Source: Phorcus lineatus (taxonomy: Eukaryota > Mollusca > Gastropoda > Trochida > Trochidae). From it: 64,000 nucleotides of DNA. The stretch lies in NCBI GenBank assembly GCA_921293015.1, contig OV121081.1, forward strand, positions 30,631,158 to 30,695,157. The letters are read 5' to 3'. Numbering within the stretch: position 1 is the stretch's first letter; each line of letters begins with the position of its first letter. The position numbers were made by a program, and so were the translations under genes. The notes beneath the pieces are model-generated. The model was not told where the DNA came from, did not search any database, and was given only the letters and a program-made list of their open reading frames with translations. Positions 11,276 through 23,069 of this stretch are shown here, piece after piece.

Positions 11276-11521
11276 TCAATTTGGTTCAGTTACCCAATTT
11301 CCGTGCTCATCACAGCTCTGATGTAGATCTGCATGTGGAATTTGATTAGGTGTTTCATCTGTGAAGAATGTGTTTCTGTCTCTAAAAAGGAATCGATTTG
11401 TTGATCCTGTAATTGTAAGTGATCGATACCTAGTTCTTGCAAGTGAAAGAATGTTTTCACCCAGGTTGTTGTAATTTTCGCATGTCTTTCTTAAATAGAT
11501 ATAGAAGCTGTAAGATTCTGT
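11276..11521 (-). repeat. Block A copy 1, open minus-strand frame
   Basis: On the minus strand this segment is open for about 80 codons without an ATG, ending at TGA (11276). It includes TNRFLFRDRNTFFTDETP and CDEHGNWVTEPN. The same block occurs near 15330-15480, 17940-18110 and 25010-25200. Within it a candidate splice acceptor (TTCTTCACAG) is followed 65 bases later by a candidate donor (GG|GTAACT); both are kept in copies 1, 3 and 4. It may be a small exon of a tandemly repeated gene, or a decayed remnant. The family was not recognised. Confidence 0.45.
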
Positions 11522-11779
11522 TCATGATGATTAATTGATTATAAAAAAGAATTGCTTACAGTTACTGCAGCGATTGTCATAAATTAATTTCTTTATGCAA
11601 CATTTTGACCTTCATACCAATTTAGAGCAGACGTTTTGGACAATAAGTTGTAATAAATTGATATTTTTATTAATCGATTGGTAATTGTTCCAAATTTTAC
11701 TCAAATCAGATTAGATAAGAGAAACAAGATGTTTTCTTCATCGTTTAATCAAGGTCAAGTACATGCACAACCAGGTTTT

Positions 11780-11905
11780 CATCTTTTCAGGCACAATCGA
11801 TTGAGCGAACTCAGAAGTGCCAGAACCAAAAATATATTTGTTGAATATATCCTTGAATCTATTAATTTTCAGATGTTGGTAGGCTTAACTTTCCTGACAT
11901 GTTCC

Positions 11906-11962
<57 letters not shown>

Positions 11963-12000
11963 GGGATGGTGGCCTGGAAATCATTACTGCATGGTGCTGT
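11780..12000. repeat. Block B, copy 2, with (TTA)n
   Basis: Almost identical to 13212-13385: it starts ATCGATTGAGCGAACTCAG, runs through GGCTTAACTTTCCTGACATG, a (TTA)n tract (about 11906-11961) and AAGGGATGGTGGCCTGG. High identity here contrasts with the strong divergence of the other copies, so this pair arose recently. Confidence 0.85.
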
Positions 12001-12304
12001 CATATGAGGCGATATGCGAAAACAGTGACAGAGGGTTTCAATCACAGAAGCAATTCATTTTCGTTAATCTATCAGGATCTCTCTGTGAAAAAAAAGAGAC
12101 AATAGATTTAGTTGATGAATACCATGTAGATTGTTTAATTTGATAAACGAACAATTATAAGTGCTGATAAGGATATTATGCAATTGTGCTTACGTCTTTA
12201 GAAAAATGTTTACAAACAAGATTTAAACATTTGGAATTACGATATAAAATGTTTCGTAATTTTCATGTTGTGAATGTCATATGCATTCTATTTACCATTC
12301 TTAA

Positions 12305-12781
12305 AGAGCCACTCCGTGATTTTCATAAGATATTATTTACCTTTGATACGAACCTAAATGTCATGTTCAGGTAATATAAAATCAAAACATCTGAACTATT
12401 TATGTCCAAAAGACATATCTATGACAAATGCAAGTTTGTTTTCCATGAAAATCTAAAAACAGAATAATAAATGCACAGAGGTGTAGATATCACGTCCAAT
12501 ATACATGCATACTAATAATAAGACCTAACAAACACTATCAACCCCTAATTGCTCTCCTGGCTGTTTAAAATAAGTCTCCAAAATTACGTTTGACTATTTG
12601 ACGCGCGTCACTGTCCGGTTTTCGATCATGATTGCGACGTTCTACCTTCATGTTGTCACTGTAAAAAAACAAATTTGCTTTAAAATGTGTCTTTTTGGTA
12701 ACAGTCGATACTTCGCGATCAAATGATACCACTGATTAAGTTTGACATATATACGACTCCAACAACTCACGGAGTGGCTCT
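12305..12781 (+). mobile_element. TTAA-flanked MITE, copy 2, complete
   Basis: A 477-bp element with terminal inverted repeat AGAGCCACTCCGTGA (left) and its complement at the right end, flanked by TTAA on both sides (12301-12304, 12782-12785). TTAA target duplications are the signature of piggyBac-type transposition. It carries no coding frame, so it is non-autonomous. Complete copy 3 is at 49463-49929 in the opposite orientation and split copy 1 is at 392-505 plus 4316-4445. Confidence 0.9.
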
Positions 12782-13204
12782 TTAAAGGGAAAACAAAAAT
12801 GATTAAAACCTTCCAAAGGACATGATATTCTTAAGCATCAATTTCAAAGCAGAAACGCTCGAACATTTAATGAAAGGCAAAGGCACGGCTCCACATTGTC
12901 GGGTACCCCCTTTATCGTGTTAAAAATTTATTTGAACTCAACTCAATGAGGCCCTCCTAATTAACATGCCATTTTATCGGATTAAAATATTTGCAGTAAA
13001 CAAAAGGATGAAAATATGAAAGCTGAATTGACTATGCAAACACATTTGGAAAGATCATTATCGTGTAATGATTTAAAAGAAATGATTTAAATCCAAATTC
13101 AGAGCACAGTTTGAAATCTCAAAATCAGAAGCACGTTTGACGAAAACGGCCTAAAAGAGAATTACGTAAACATCTTGAAAATTCAGCACTTCAGGTTTTG
13201 TGTA

Positions 13205-13325
13205 AACTGCATAGATCGATTGAGCGAACTCAGAAGTGCCAGAACCAAAAAATATAATTGTTGAATATATCCTTAAATCTATTAATTTTCAGATGTTGGT
13301 AGGCTTAACTTTCCTGACATGTTCC

Positions 13326-13361
<36 letters not shown>

Positions 13362-13480
13362 GGGATGGTGGCCTGGAAATCATTAATATTGTTCAAATAA
13401 AGTTGAGTGAATCTTCTTATGGTTATCGCGATTAAAGGTCGCCTTGACCTAATCCTCAAGGTCATTTAATTTTTCAATTG
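13205..13480 (-). repeat. Block B, copy 3
   Basis: It contains GATTGAGCGAACTCAG, a (TTA)n tract (13325-13360), AAGGGATGGTGGCCTGG and ATTAAAGGTCGCCTTGACC. Counterparts are at 17650-17910, 21260-21550 and in part 25860-25985. On the minus strand, frames containing a TKPEV core appear here and near 21250, suggesting a common coding ancestor, but no frame is intact across copies. Confidence 0.6.
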
Positions 13481-14301
13481 AATTTTCGAAAAGAACATCA
13501 AACTTGAGCATTAGTTAACTGGAGTAGTTTCAGATTAGGATGAAAGTGAAAACGCTCTTTCATCTCTTTGGAGAGTGTTTACCACATTGACCGAGTATTT
13601 GAAGCAATTAATGAGTACTTTCTGCTATGTAACACGTGGTTTAGATGGTATACGACACCCGACACACACATTAGAGAGTGGAAGCGTACATGTTGAGTAG
13701 GTATAGTTTTTATTTCATCATTTGAAAGGTGTTCATCAACATATCAGATGAAGTTATCTCATGACCGATAGGACAAGATATAGTTAAGGTTAAATTTTAT
13801 AATCACTCTCAAAGTTAAATCGTGCAAAGGACATTATTCAAAATTTAAAAAATGAAAGCTGGAGGGAATCAATCAAATTCAGAGGAGAAAAAATAAATTT
13901 CTTAAATCAAATTAAATATTTTTAAGATTTTTTGTGTGAGCATGATTCAATATTCTGATTTAAGTAACAGTAACTGATTTTTTGCAATCGATAATTTTCA
14001 AATGAAGATAGAACATCAAAATGGTGAAGACTGGTGACATGAAGGGGCTTAATATATAATCAAATAACTTATTCTAACTGTATGCCGCCTGGAAGAAAAT
14101 GATGAAACAACATTGCTTAGAATCTTAATGCCATATCCTGAATTCCGGAGTCAGTGAATTCCGAATATGCTTTTATTCAAGAAGACATATGTGATGAAGA
14201 AATTACATGGTTCTGAATAGATAGACCATTTTCAAACATGTTAGTAAACAGTAAAGAACAATTATTTAGATCGTTTGAGGCAATTCTAACAAACAAAAGA
14301 T

Positions 14302-14331
14302 ACATGTTCTGAACATGTTCTGAACATGTTC
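14302..14331. promoter_or_regulatory. Three tandem GAACATGTTC-type decamers
   Basis: The palindromic decamer GAACATGTTC occurs twice at 11-base spacing, preceded by an overlapping third, incomplete copy. Each full decamer fits the p53-family half-site RRRCWWGYYY. The site lies in gene-free duplicated DNA, so function is unproven. It may simply be a short tandem duplication. Confidence 0.35.
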
Positions 14332-15329
14332 ACTCACCTTTGCTCTTCTTTTTTACAACATTTAAAATGATAATTGATCCGGTGACTTTTACAAAATGGA
14401 CTTAAAGCATGTCACTGAGGGTTATATTTTAATTTCTCACTATTTCACAATTTTTATAAAGGCAACTATTTATTCTCAAACAATACATTGAGAAATGGAA
14501 CAATTCACTAGCAATGTTATTATAGAATGTCATACTTTAGCAGGACAAGGATTAGATTTATTAATAAGATTTTAAAGTTCATCAATACATATATCCTCTT
14601 TCAATCAGGATTTAAGATAGGTAAAATGAGACCTTTATTATGTTCTAAAATACATATACCAGCCAGGAACTTTTCATCAGGAAAATATGTAAAAGAATCC
14701 GAACTTGAGTCTTTCAATTAAAACCAAAATCAATGAAAACAACTTTTATCTGTCAACCTTGTTGTTGTTCAAAAAGCTCCTGAACAACGCGCCGCTGTGT
14801 AAGAGTACCTAAGTTAAAACATAATTTAGATTAATTTTGATTTTTTTTTACCTTTTCCTTGCAAAATACTTTATAGTCAAAACCTTTTAATAAATTTGAC
14901 ATTGACAAGAGACAGATATGTGTTCTGTCACAATATGTGTTCTTGCATTACCCTCATGAGGGGTAAAAATAAAATACTTTAGATGTTTTTATTTGAATTG
15001 AGTATTACATATTCTTTTGCAAAATATTAGTCAAGATATTGGTTAAGATTATAAAAAATTTCAGGATTGTCAAGAACTTTATTTTCTGCATTTTTGACAA
15101 CAGTGTTGTATAAGTATTTGCCAGATATATTTCTGTACTACCATAAGTCATCTTTAAGTATGTCTTTTCTTTATCTATTTATTTATAAAAAATTGAATTC
15201 TCACTAAATGAACCAACAACTTTAATCAAATATTTTTATCTCTTGGTAAAAGACATTCAACCACTGACAACATCACACTGTGGAAACAACCAAACAGTTA
15301 TGCATTTCTCTTTCTCTGATTTGTAAAAT

Positions 15330-15490
15330 CCGTTCGATTGTAGACGAGATTCCAATTTGGTTAAGGTTTCCATGCTAATCACTGCTATGACGATAAAAGA
15401 GGCTGAGGTGTTTCATCTGTGAAGAAAGAGTTTGTCTCTCTAATTAATCAGGATCCTGATCAATGGAAACTGTCAGGAGAAGTTTCCATT
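15330..15490 (-). repeat. Block A copy 2, more decayed
   Basis: It retains CGTTCGATTGTAGAC and the TTCTTCACAGATGAAACACC acceptor region, but the inner part is shortened and has stops in the frame that is open in copies 1 and 3. It is collinear with copy 4 in the R1 duplication. Confidence 0.6.
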
Positions 15491-16839
15491 GAAAGTCAAA
15501 GATCATACGATAATGTACTCTTTCTTTGCATTAATGCTGACAGAATGAAAAGTGTTTGACATAGCAAGGAGCAATAAAGATAATATTAGATTGACATGAC
15601 ACGAGTTCTCATAGAGCACACCAACAAGTGCAGTGTGCCCTCTTGATGCACAATGGATCCTCGAAATATGAAGTAAATCAAAGGGATATGAACAAAGGAT
15701 CATACCCCATAAATCCTAATGAACCTTTTTCTTTTCATAAGTTGGTCTTCGAGTGTCTTAAAATATTGCCTCATGTGGTTTGGCAAAAGGGACATATATG
15801 TCGAGAATCATAGGCCAATCACACCATCGCTAATGGCAAAGTTAAGTATTTCTCTTAACTTTATAAACTCTTCAAACTGACACCTTATTTGAATGTTTCT
15901 ATGTTAAGGGATACAGATGGTATACAGATATAAAATAATAGGGATGGGTTGATCGACAACGTCATAACATTTACCACTTAAGTATACCTGTGAGGATTTT
16001 AACCTGTGCAGAAGCTTGAGTGGTCATCATTCTTTTTCCAAGCTTGTATTATATAAATACAAAGTTTTGTGTTAATGTTTTGTACATACTTACCAAAGTT
16101 TTAAGATTACCCAAACTAAAACTAAATAATCATTTGGGGGAACATATACATTAGAACTGTTACATGGTTAACGTTATGTTGTACATGAATTGATCACTTA
16201 AGTACCCCCTGTATTAAATGGTTAATGACGTCAAAGAAGTGAGGAAGCCCAGAAGTTATTCCTGTACTTTGCTATGTGCATAATAATGAATGATTGCAAA
16301 TTTGTAACCAATAGTCTAACGATGTTTTGAAACTTCTCAACGGGTCTCTTCTTTATTTTAGTATACCAGGAAATTAAGTTCCAAATCAGAAATGATCTCA
16401 TTAGAATATACACAAGTCTATGATAATAACCTGACTTTACACACATGAGTAGACAGTAGACACACAGTGATACGACCGATATTAACTTGTTAGAGTTACC
16501 ACAGATATGTCAACAAGTAATGTTTGTTTACTCGTCCAGTTCGAGACGAACGGGTAACCAATGCAGACACTGAACATGTTCGGGCTATTTTGAATGTTTA
16601 CATATTGTAATACTGCTCACAACCAAGACTGGTGAATCAATAATTACTATAGATGATTAAGAACAAGATAACGATTACAAATGGGATGCTGATAAGTCAC
16701 TATGATGATGCTTTCCTTTGCTTTCTTTAACTTAACGATAAATGTCCTTGGTAACAAACGGTTAGGAGATAAAAAGTCAGTCAGTTTCTTGAAGAAGAAT
16801 AGACGAACCTAGCAATTGAGTGTGGTTACTGTGGTTACT

Positions 16840-17640
16840 GTTCAAGTATGTGAGGTGACATGGAATATTTAAGTACTGAGCAAACAATACGATTGGTCAA
16901 TGTGAAAGTAAAACTTTTGAATTCCAGTACCAATTGATATGGCATTGAGTGATCGATAAAAACTGCTAGTGATGATTTCCAAGGATTGACTACTAAACAT
17001 GTCTTTTAACGTAGTAGAAGAATGGTTACTTATTTTAAACTTAAAATTACAATGTACAGTTCAGGTTGTACATTTAATTTCATGATAAAAATGTTTTTAC
17101 ATCAACATCTATGACTTTTTACTACATCAACCGAAAATTAGGTAACGAAGATGAATTTCTCGATCATACCTTCAGCTCGCAAGGCCAATCCCTGAACTAA
17201 TTGTACAATGACTGATCAGACGTTTGTTTGCATAACTTTGGTAAATATCAAATTAAATAGTCCTGTATCAATAACATGAAATCTGCCCAATGGTATCAGT
17301 TGACAAAGACAAACATGCTTCTCTTGATAAAGTTTGCAATGATTTTCAAATATGGTAAAGAAAAATTAAATTTGATTTTGTAAATTCACTGTCAAGACTT
17401 TACTTTGTGAACATGCCATTATTTCCGTACGTTTAAAGATTCAAGCTAAATGATTTCAATTCATTAATGTAAAGATACAAAATATAAATACACTTGATGA
17501 TGTGATGATACAGATTTGAATCATAAAAACGTTCCCAACTCAAAACAGAACCATTAAACACCACCAAATATAAAATTTTAAGCCTATGTAGGCCATGAAA
17601 AAAGACCTGAGAATAGCCCTCTGCAAACATTCTGAACTCT
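16840..17640. other. No gene seen
   Basis: AT-rich spacer between R1a and the next block B. No recognisable domain or repeat. Confidence 0.4.
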
Positions 17641-17649
17641 CATCACTAA

Positions 17650-17910
17650 TGGTTTAGTGTAATCAGACCAAGGTCGATTAAGCAAACTGTCAAGTTATAA
17701 ATAGAAAAGATTTAAAACATAATATTGGATATGCTCTTAAATTTCAAAGTTAGAAAGATTGACCTCCCTCTGCAATCACTGGTAATTTATATTTTTGATT
17801 GGTAAGGGACGGTTTCCCGTACGTCCAAATAGAGTTTAATTTTCTGTGCTCATCATGATTAAAGGTTTTCTTGATCTGATCCTCAAAGCATTTTATCTTA
17901 TTTTTCAGGC
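17650..17910 (-). repeat. Block B, copy 4
   Basis: It contains GTCGATTAAGCAAACTGTCA, then AAGGGACGGT and ATTAAAGGTTTTCTTGATC, in the same order as copies 3 and 5. The minus strand is open here as LLNRPWSDYTKPLVM and beyond (to a stop near 17598), with the TKP core shared with other copies. Confidence 0.55.
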
Positions 17911-17939
17911 TTTAAAGAGGTTCAAGCCAGTGTTCAATA

Positions 17940-18110
17940 TTTGATTTCACTTTGGTTCAGTTACCCAATTTCCCTGCTCATCACAGTTATAATGGAGATC
18001 CGCATGTGAAATTTGACTAGGTGTTGCATCTGTGAAGAAAGTGTTTCTGTCTCTAAAAAGGAATCGATTTGTTGCTCCTGTAGTTGTTATTGATGGATGT
18101 TTTCATTCAC
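17940..18110 (-). repeat. Block A copy 3
   Basis: Closest to copy 1. The minus-strand frame includes ATNRFLFRDRNTFFTDATP and CDEQGNWVTEPK before TGA. There are no indels relative to copy 1 over ~140 bases, but replacement changes outnumber silent ones (my hand count is about 9 to 3), which does not suggest strong purifying selection on this frame. The candidate 65-base splice-bounded segment is kept. Confidence 0.5.
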
Positions 18111-18295
18111 TCACTGGTTTTAGGATTCCTCCGATTCCTACTAAGATAAATAAATAATCAAAAGATTACAAGACCATGAAACTTACATTATTATTATTAA
18201 AAAATGGTATTTCAAGTCTTTGTTCTTACTGTAGTAAAATAGCACGATTCCACAATTCATAAACTAAATATTGTTTTAGACTTTTCGCGGCTGCA

Positions 18296-18323
18296 CGATA
18301 TATATATATATATATATATATAA
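18296..18323. repeat. (TA)n microsatellite
   Basis: A short TA run between block A copy 3 and the 18640 duplicate segment. Confidence 0.9.
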
Positions 18324-18639
18324 TACAGGTAAAGACATATCAACAAAAGGTATGAAAACTTTCCAGAAAATGTACTTATACTCACTTTTATTTTGAAAAT
18401 AAACTACATTATTCATTTCATGCATTCATGACTGAAATTGGGAATTTTTTATATTGCTTTTGGAAAAATTTAAAATGGCGGAAATAGATGTGCTGAGAAT
18501 GAGACTCTACGTAGCTACGTCAGTTTTACAAAAGTAATAACCTATTTAGAAGAAAATCCTCATTGCTCAAAAGGAAAATTCATGTCCGTGACATTCACAT
18601 TTTCCGTAACCAACGAGTCCTATGAGCTAAAATTGTCGG

Positions 18640-19580
18640 TGTCAATCTTTATTCATTGGTCCATTTACAAGTAAAATAAGAGACATGTGGGGTCTGTCAA
18701 TGGTTCTCAAACAAGGGCAATATCTTTAATGTATACAAGCAGAAGACTTCAGTCAGCGAATACTAGTGGGTTGAAAGTTTTAATCGATGAAACAGTGTTT
18801 ACTCCTTTCTTGTTGTAAAATGATTAACATTGTAAAACATGAATGACAAAAGACACCTTTTAACTGTGTAAACATGTTTTTCTTGAACAAATATACTATT
18901 TAATTGTTCTCGTCAGCCTCTCTTTCTTTTATCACCAATTACAATAAAACGTCCACACAATTTTTTCCCCTTTGCTGTCAAGTGATATGCGAATTAGAGG
19001 GCTTTTGGTTATTGTCTATATCTGCAGTGCACATCTTGTAATACCTGATGCATTCCCAAATAACTATGATTATTACTGGGATTGTAGTTTAATCAAATGA
19101 GTAATTGACTTATTGGAATAGTGGTAATGGTATGATATGTTGCTGACAATCATTCAAATTGCAGCGGCGCTGGGAAAATGCAACGCCATTGGAACAGAAA
19201 TATATTTTTTCCCAATCTTTTTTATTCACTTCATTTTGATACAATCAACAAAATTTTGTACATAAACAGAAATATTGATGTAATCTTTTAAATTTGGCAT
19301 GAATAAACGCAGCTATTTGTAAGTCATATGCGTCCATCAAATTAGTGTAATAAAGTAATAAAGGTTAATGTAACTTTTGTCACTTACTAAAATAAAAACT
19401 TCGCAGAAAGAGTATAAGTAGATTTGGACAATTGGTCTCACTGTGAACGTGATTAAGAGATAATCTGTAAACCAAGGAATGAACTGAGACGATATCGAAA
19501 TACAGTCCCATGGACTGCCTGTTACATCTCAAATTACAGTAGTCACTTGAGAATGCCCATTGTTTGTGTTTCATGACGTG
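18640..19580. repeat. Diverged duplicate of 7940-8580
   Basis: It shares two anchors in the same order with the earlier segment (see that entry). The mariner-containing stretch after 8580 has no counterpart here. Confidence 0.5.
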
Positions 19581-20040
19581 GGTGGGGCAATCTAACAGTG
19601 AATAACATGTGATTGAATTTAGATATGTCTTTTAAAGTAACTTTGTAATTACTAATGCTGTAATTTGGTTAACATTCGGTGCCACGTAGACACAGACATG
19701 CTTATCCTCATTAACTCTACTATTTCAAACATTTTAATGAAAATACCTGACCTTGTTGTGTTAACTGAGAGGGTTTCTCAGCATAAATTGTTGGACTGCC
19801 TGTTACATCTCAAATTACAGTTGTCATATGGAAATGCCCATTGTTTGTTTTTCATTTCGTGAGTGAGCAGCAGTCAACAGCATGTAGTTGCTTTTGGGCC
19901 TGTCTTCTAGCATGTAACAAGTCTCCAAGTACTAATACTGTAAGGAATTTAACTTTTGGCACCATGTAGCCATAGACATTCTTATCCTTATAAACTCTAC
20001 TATGTCAGGATGTTAATGAAAAACCCTCATGCTGCGGTAA
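19500..20040. repeat. Local tandem duplication, ~290-bp unit
   Basis: TGGACTGCCTGTTACATCTC begins both units (about 19510 and 19792). The remainder aligns through ATGCCCATTGTTTG, TACTAATRCTGTAA, and CTTATCCT...AACTCTACTAT to the end of each unit. Divergence is moderate with small indels. Confidence 0.85.
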
Positions 20041-21259
20041 AGATGGAGACTTAACAGTTTTAGGAAATTCATTAAAATAAGGCTTTTGATTTAGTAAATA
20101 AATGAGAACGTATGTTTCTGTAAATATTTTACTGTCTCGTAATAAAATCAAGTTAGTAATTCTTCTGATCCCATGAACATAAGCAAATATTTCAAAGGGT
20201 TTGACTCAAACATAAAATGCAAATCGAAATATGGTTTATGACAGGAAAAGAATATCACACAGAAGGAAATAGATAAGTCTAGGCAGCCCACGACATGTGT
20301 GACCTTTCTAGTTGCCTTCCAATGACAGTTCTTTTTTGTCGAATATAGAATATAAGATATCCAATATGGTGAATATATATTCAAACAATAAACATTTCTA
20401 CTAAGACATACTTTGTATTTGACACACGACAATCTGGATATCAGAATAAATGACACCCCGCTTAATCAGTGTATATGTTTCTTCCTAATACCCTAATCTC
20501 TCTCGGGCCAAATGCCTCTTATGGCTAGTTCGGCGATACGAGGCTTTTGGCTTGAAAGATATCAGGGTATAAGGAAGGAGCCGAGCGGATTCATATACGC
20601 TGATTTAGCAGGATGTATAATGCAATATGCAAAAACAGTGCAACACAATCATAATGTAATCTCGTTAATCTTTCAAGTCTACCTTTTAAATAAGGACACA
20701 ATTTCTTGGGGATTACCATTCAGCTTTTGAAGTATAAAATTACCATTTTCATTCAAACCTTGTTGAATGTTGATTAGTATGATATGCAAATCTGTTCACT
20801 CCTTTTGAAAAGAAGTTTCGTAATGTTCATGTTTTTTAATCTCTTATATGTCATTTTTCGTTCGTAAAGTGAAAACAAGAATACTCAAAAACTAAAAGGA
20901 TATATTTCTTCTCATATTTTTATTTCAGAGAAGAAATGCTCGAACATTTCGTGAAAGGCACGCTTTTATGCCTGCCCACTTCATTGTATTAAATATCGAT
21001 TCCAACTGAATTGAATTGAACCACTTTTTTTGGATTCAAATATTTACAATTAACAAAAATATGGAAATATGAAAATTGACGTGACAAAGCAAACACATTT
21101 GTGAAAGACCATTATTGGTTGAGGATATAACGTAAGGGTTTCAATCTTACAAGACATTGATAATGCAAAAGATCATCCTTTGAAATCTAAAATTAGGGGC
21201 ACGTTTTAACGAAAAGAGCCTAAGAGATCATACCATCTTGAACATCCATCACTTCAGGT

Positions 21260-21550
21260 TTTGTGAAATCTGCCCAGGTCGATTGAGCAATCGCAGAAGA
21301 ACCGGAACAAAAACAATCTTTATCAAAAACATGATTATGTAGAAGATAAACTTTAATCTATTAATTTTCGAATGTTTGTGTGATTCACTCTCGATCTCCT
21401 GAGCTGTTGCTTGTTATGTTTTACATTCGAAATGGTGAGGGATGGCAGCCTATGACCTCATCAATATTGCTTAAATAACGTGGAGTGTAACTTCCTTTGG
21501 GTATCGTAATTAAAGGTTTCCTTGACCCAATCCTCATGGGCAAGTAATTT
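21260..21550 (-). repeat. Block B, copy 5
   Basis: It contains GGTCGATTGAGCAATCGCAG, GAGGGATGGCAGCCTATG and ATTAAAGGTTTCCTTGACC. The (TTA)n tract of copies 2 and 3 is absent. It is collinear with copy 3 in the R1 alignment. Confidence 0.6.
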
Positions 21551-21845
21551 TCATATCAAATTTTGTAATAAAGTCTGAACAAATCTGAACTGCAGTAGTT
21601 TCAGATCAGGATGAAAATGAAAACGTTCTGCAGAGTGTTTACCGTATTGACCAGGCATTTCAAGTGGTTAATGAATATTTTTCGGCCATTAACACTTGGT
21701 ATACATGATATATGACACATGACAAACACGCATGTTCGTCTGTCTGTGTGTGTTGATGTGTGGGTGCTGATAGTTTTTATTTCAGCATTTCAAAAGGGTA
21801 TATCAACATATCATAATAAGATATCACATGATAGATAGAACAAGT

Positions 21846-22040
21846 TATTATATTTCTAATGGTGAAATATGCCATTTATCGGTGAAAATAAAACCCATAT
21901 TTTCACTGAGTGAAATAAAAATGGTATTCTACTCAGAAAACATGCAACAATCATATGACGTCGTCTGTGTCGTCATGAAACAATTGAATGACGTCATGCA
22001 AAGGCTGCGCTAGCGAAGCGTTTTAGCTTCTCCATTCATA
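21846..22040. mobile_element. Short insertion with TTTTCACTGAGTGAAA-type motifs
   Basis: R1a lacks this segment: there, AGATATAG joins directly to TTAAGGT, whereas R1b carries ~195 extra bases between the same flanks. The insert has GGTGAAAATAAAACCC, TTTTCACTGAGTGAAA and a CRE pair (TGACGTCG at 21957, TGACGTCA at 21989) around CAATTG. Clean presence/absence between paralogues supports a mobile element. Class not determined. Confidence 0.6.
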
Positions 22041-22599
22041 TAGTTAGGGTCATTTACGAGGTTTTGGGAACCATAATAAATGTCAAATATACTCTACATA
22101 CAACAATGGTTCAAATGTATAATTTTGCAAAAGATGATATTCAAAATGAAAAATGATGGCGGGAGGGAATCAATCAAATTTCCGAGATCACCATTTAAAA
22201 ATAAATTTCCTCAAAATAAATTGCATTTTCAAGATATCTAGCATGATGTGAGCTTGGTTCAATCTATTTGATATAACAGTTACTTTTTTCTATGCAATCG
22301 ATAATTTCAAAATTTTAGATTTAAATGTTTTTAAATGATGCAGTTTTGTAAAATGCATGCACTTAATATCTTATCAAATGACTAATTCTAATTATATGGT
22401 GCTTTGATGAACACAATGAAGAAAATTGCTCAAAACCTTAATGTTAGAGGAAGAATTATGGAGTCAGTTAATTCTAAACATGTTTTTAATTAAAAGAACA
22501 TGTGTAATGAAGAAATACCAGGTTCATGATGTTGAATACGTAGAATATGTTAATTAAGTAATCTAGTAAACATAAGTTTTGACTGATAATAATTTTTAT

Positions 22600-23060
22600 C
22601 ATACAATGGGTAGTGTTCTCGGCATAATAAAGTCAACGAATTTTTTCGATATCCGTTGGGGTCATATGCGGATACCGATGCAAATTACAGATGTCAAGTG
22701 CCGGATCTTTTTCTGAAAATTACTATGACGTCACACGCTTTATCATTTGGAATGCCTGCGCAAACGGATGGCTTCAGCAAATTATTCGTCATCTAATGCA
22801 TCAAAATTAAGTTAAAGAAATGACAAACGGACTTTGTGCAGCTGTTTCGTGAAGTTCATGATCAAGCAGTGCAAAATAACTTAATTACATCGCTGGTTGA
22901 AATCAACCGAAATAAAAAGGTCTAGCTATTTCAATGAATGAACTGAGTTATATTTTACTCACGGGAACCCAAGGCAGATTGAATCACATGTTCAATGACC
23001 TCATATTTAGCTTCGATGTATCATACACGTTTTCGTCATTTATTGGGTTTTGGAAATTAA
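22600..23060. other. R1b-specific sequence, no gene seen
   Basis: It has no counterpart in R1a and contains one TGACGTCA (22726). No coding frame or terminal repeats were recognised. Confidence 0.4.
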
Positions 23061-23069
23061 GTAGAGTAA

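Larger units (their letters stand above)
11985..16830. repeat. Segmental duplication unit R1a
   Basis: It aligns collinearly with R1b (about 20600-27470). Anchors: 12010-12080 with 20630-20690; 12850-13060 with 20930-21110; 13160-13480 with 21210-21550; 13560-13720 with 21640-21790; 14610-14690 with 23990-24090; 15030-15300 with 24630-24960; 15330-15450 with 25010-25140; 16440-16750 with 27150-27450. R1a has a private MITE (12305-12781). R1b is longer through insertions and a local duplication. No intact gene is seen in either copy, and short open frames are not conserved between them. Confidence 0.8.

Noticed and set aside
11678-12105. Frames ending in poly-Tyr or containing poly-Leu
   Set aside because: They run through the (TTA)n tract. 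The near-identical copy at 13212-13385 lacks a comparable frame, so they are repeat artefacts.
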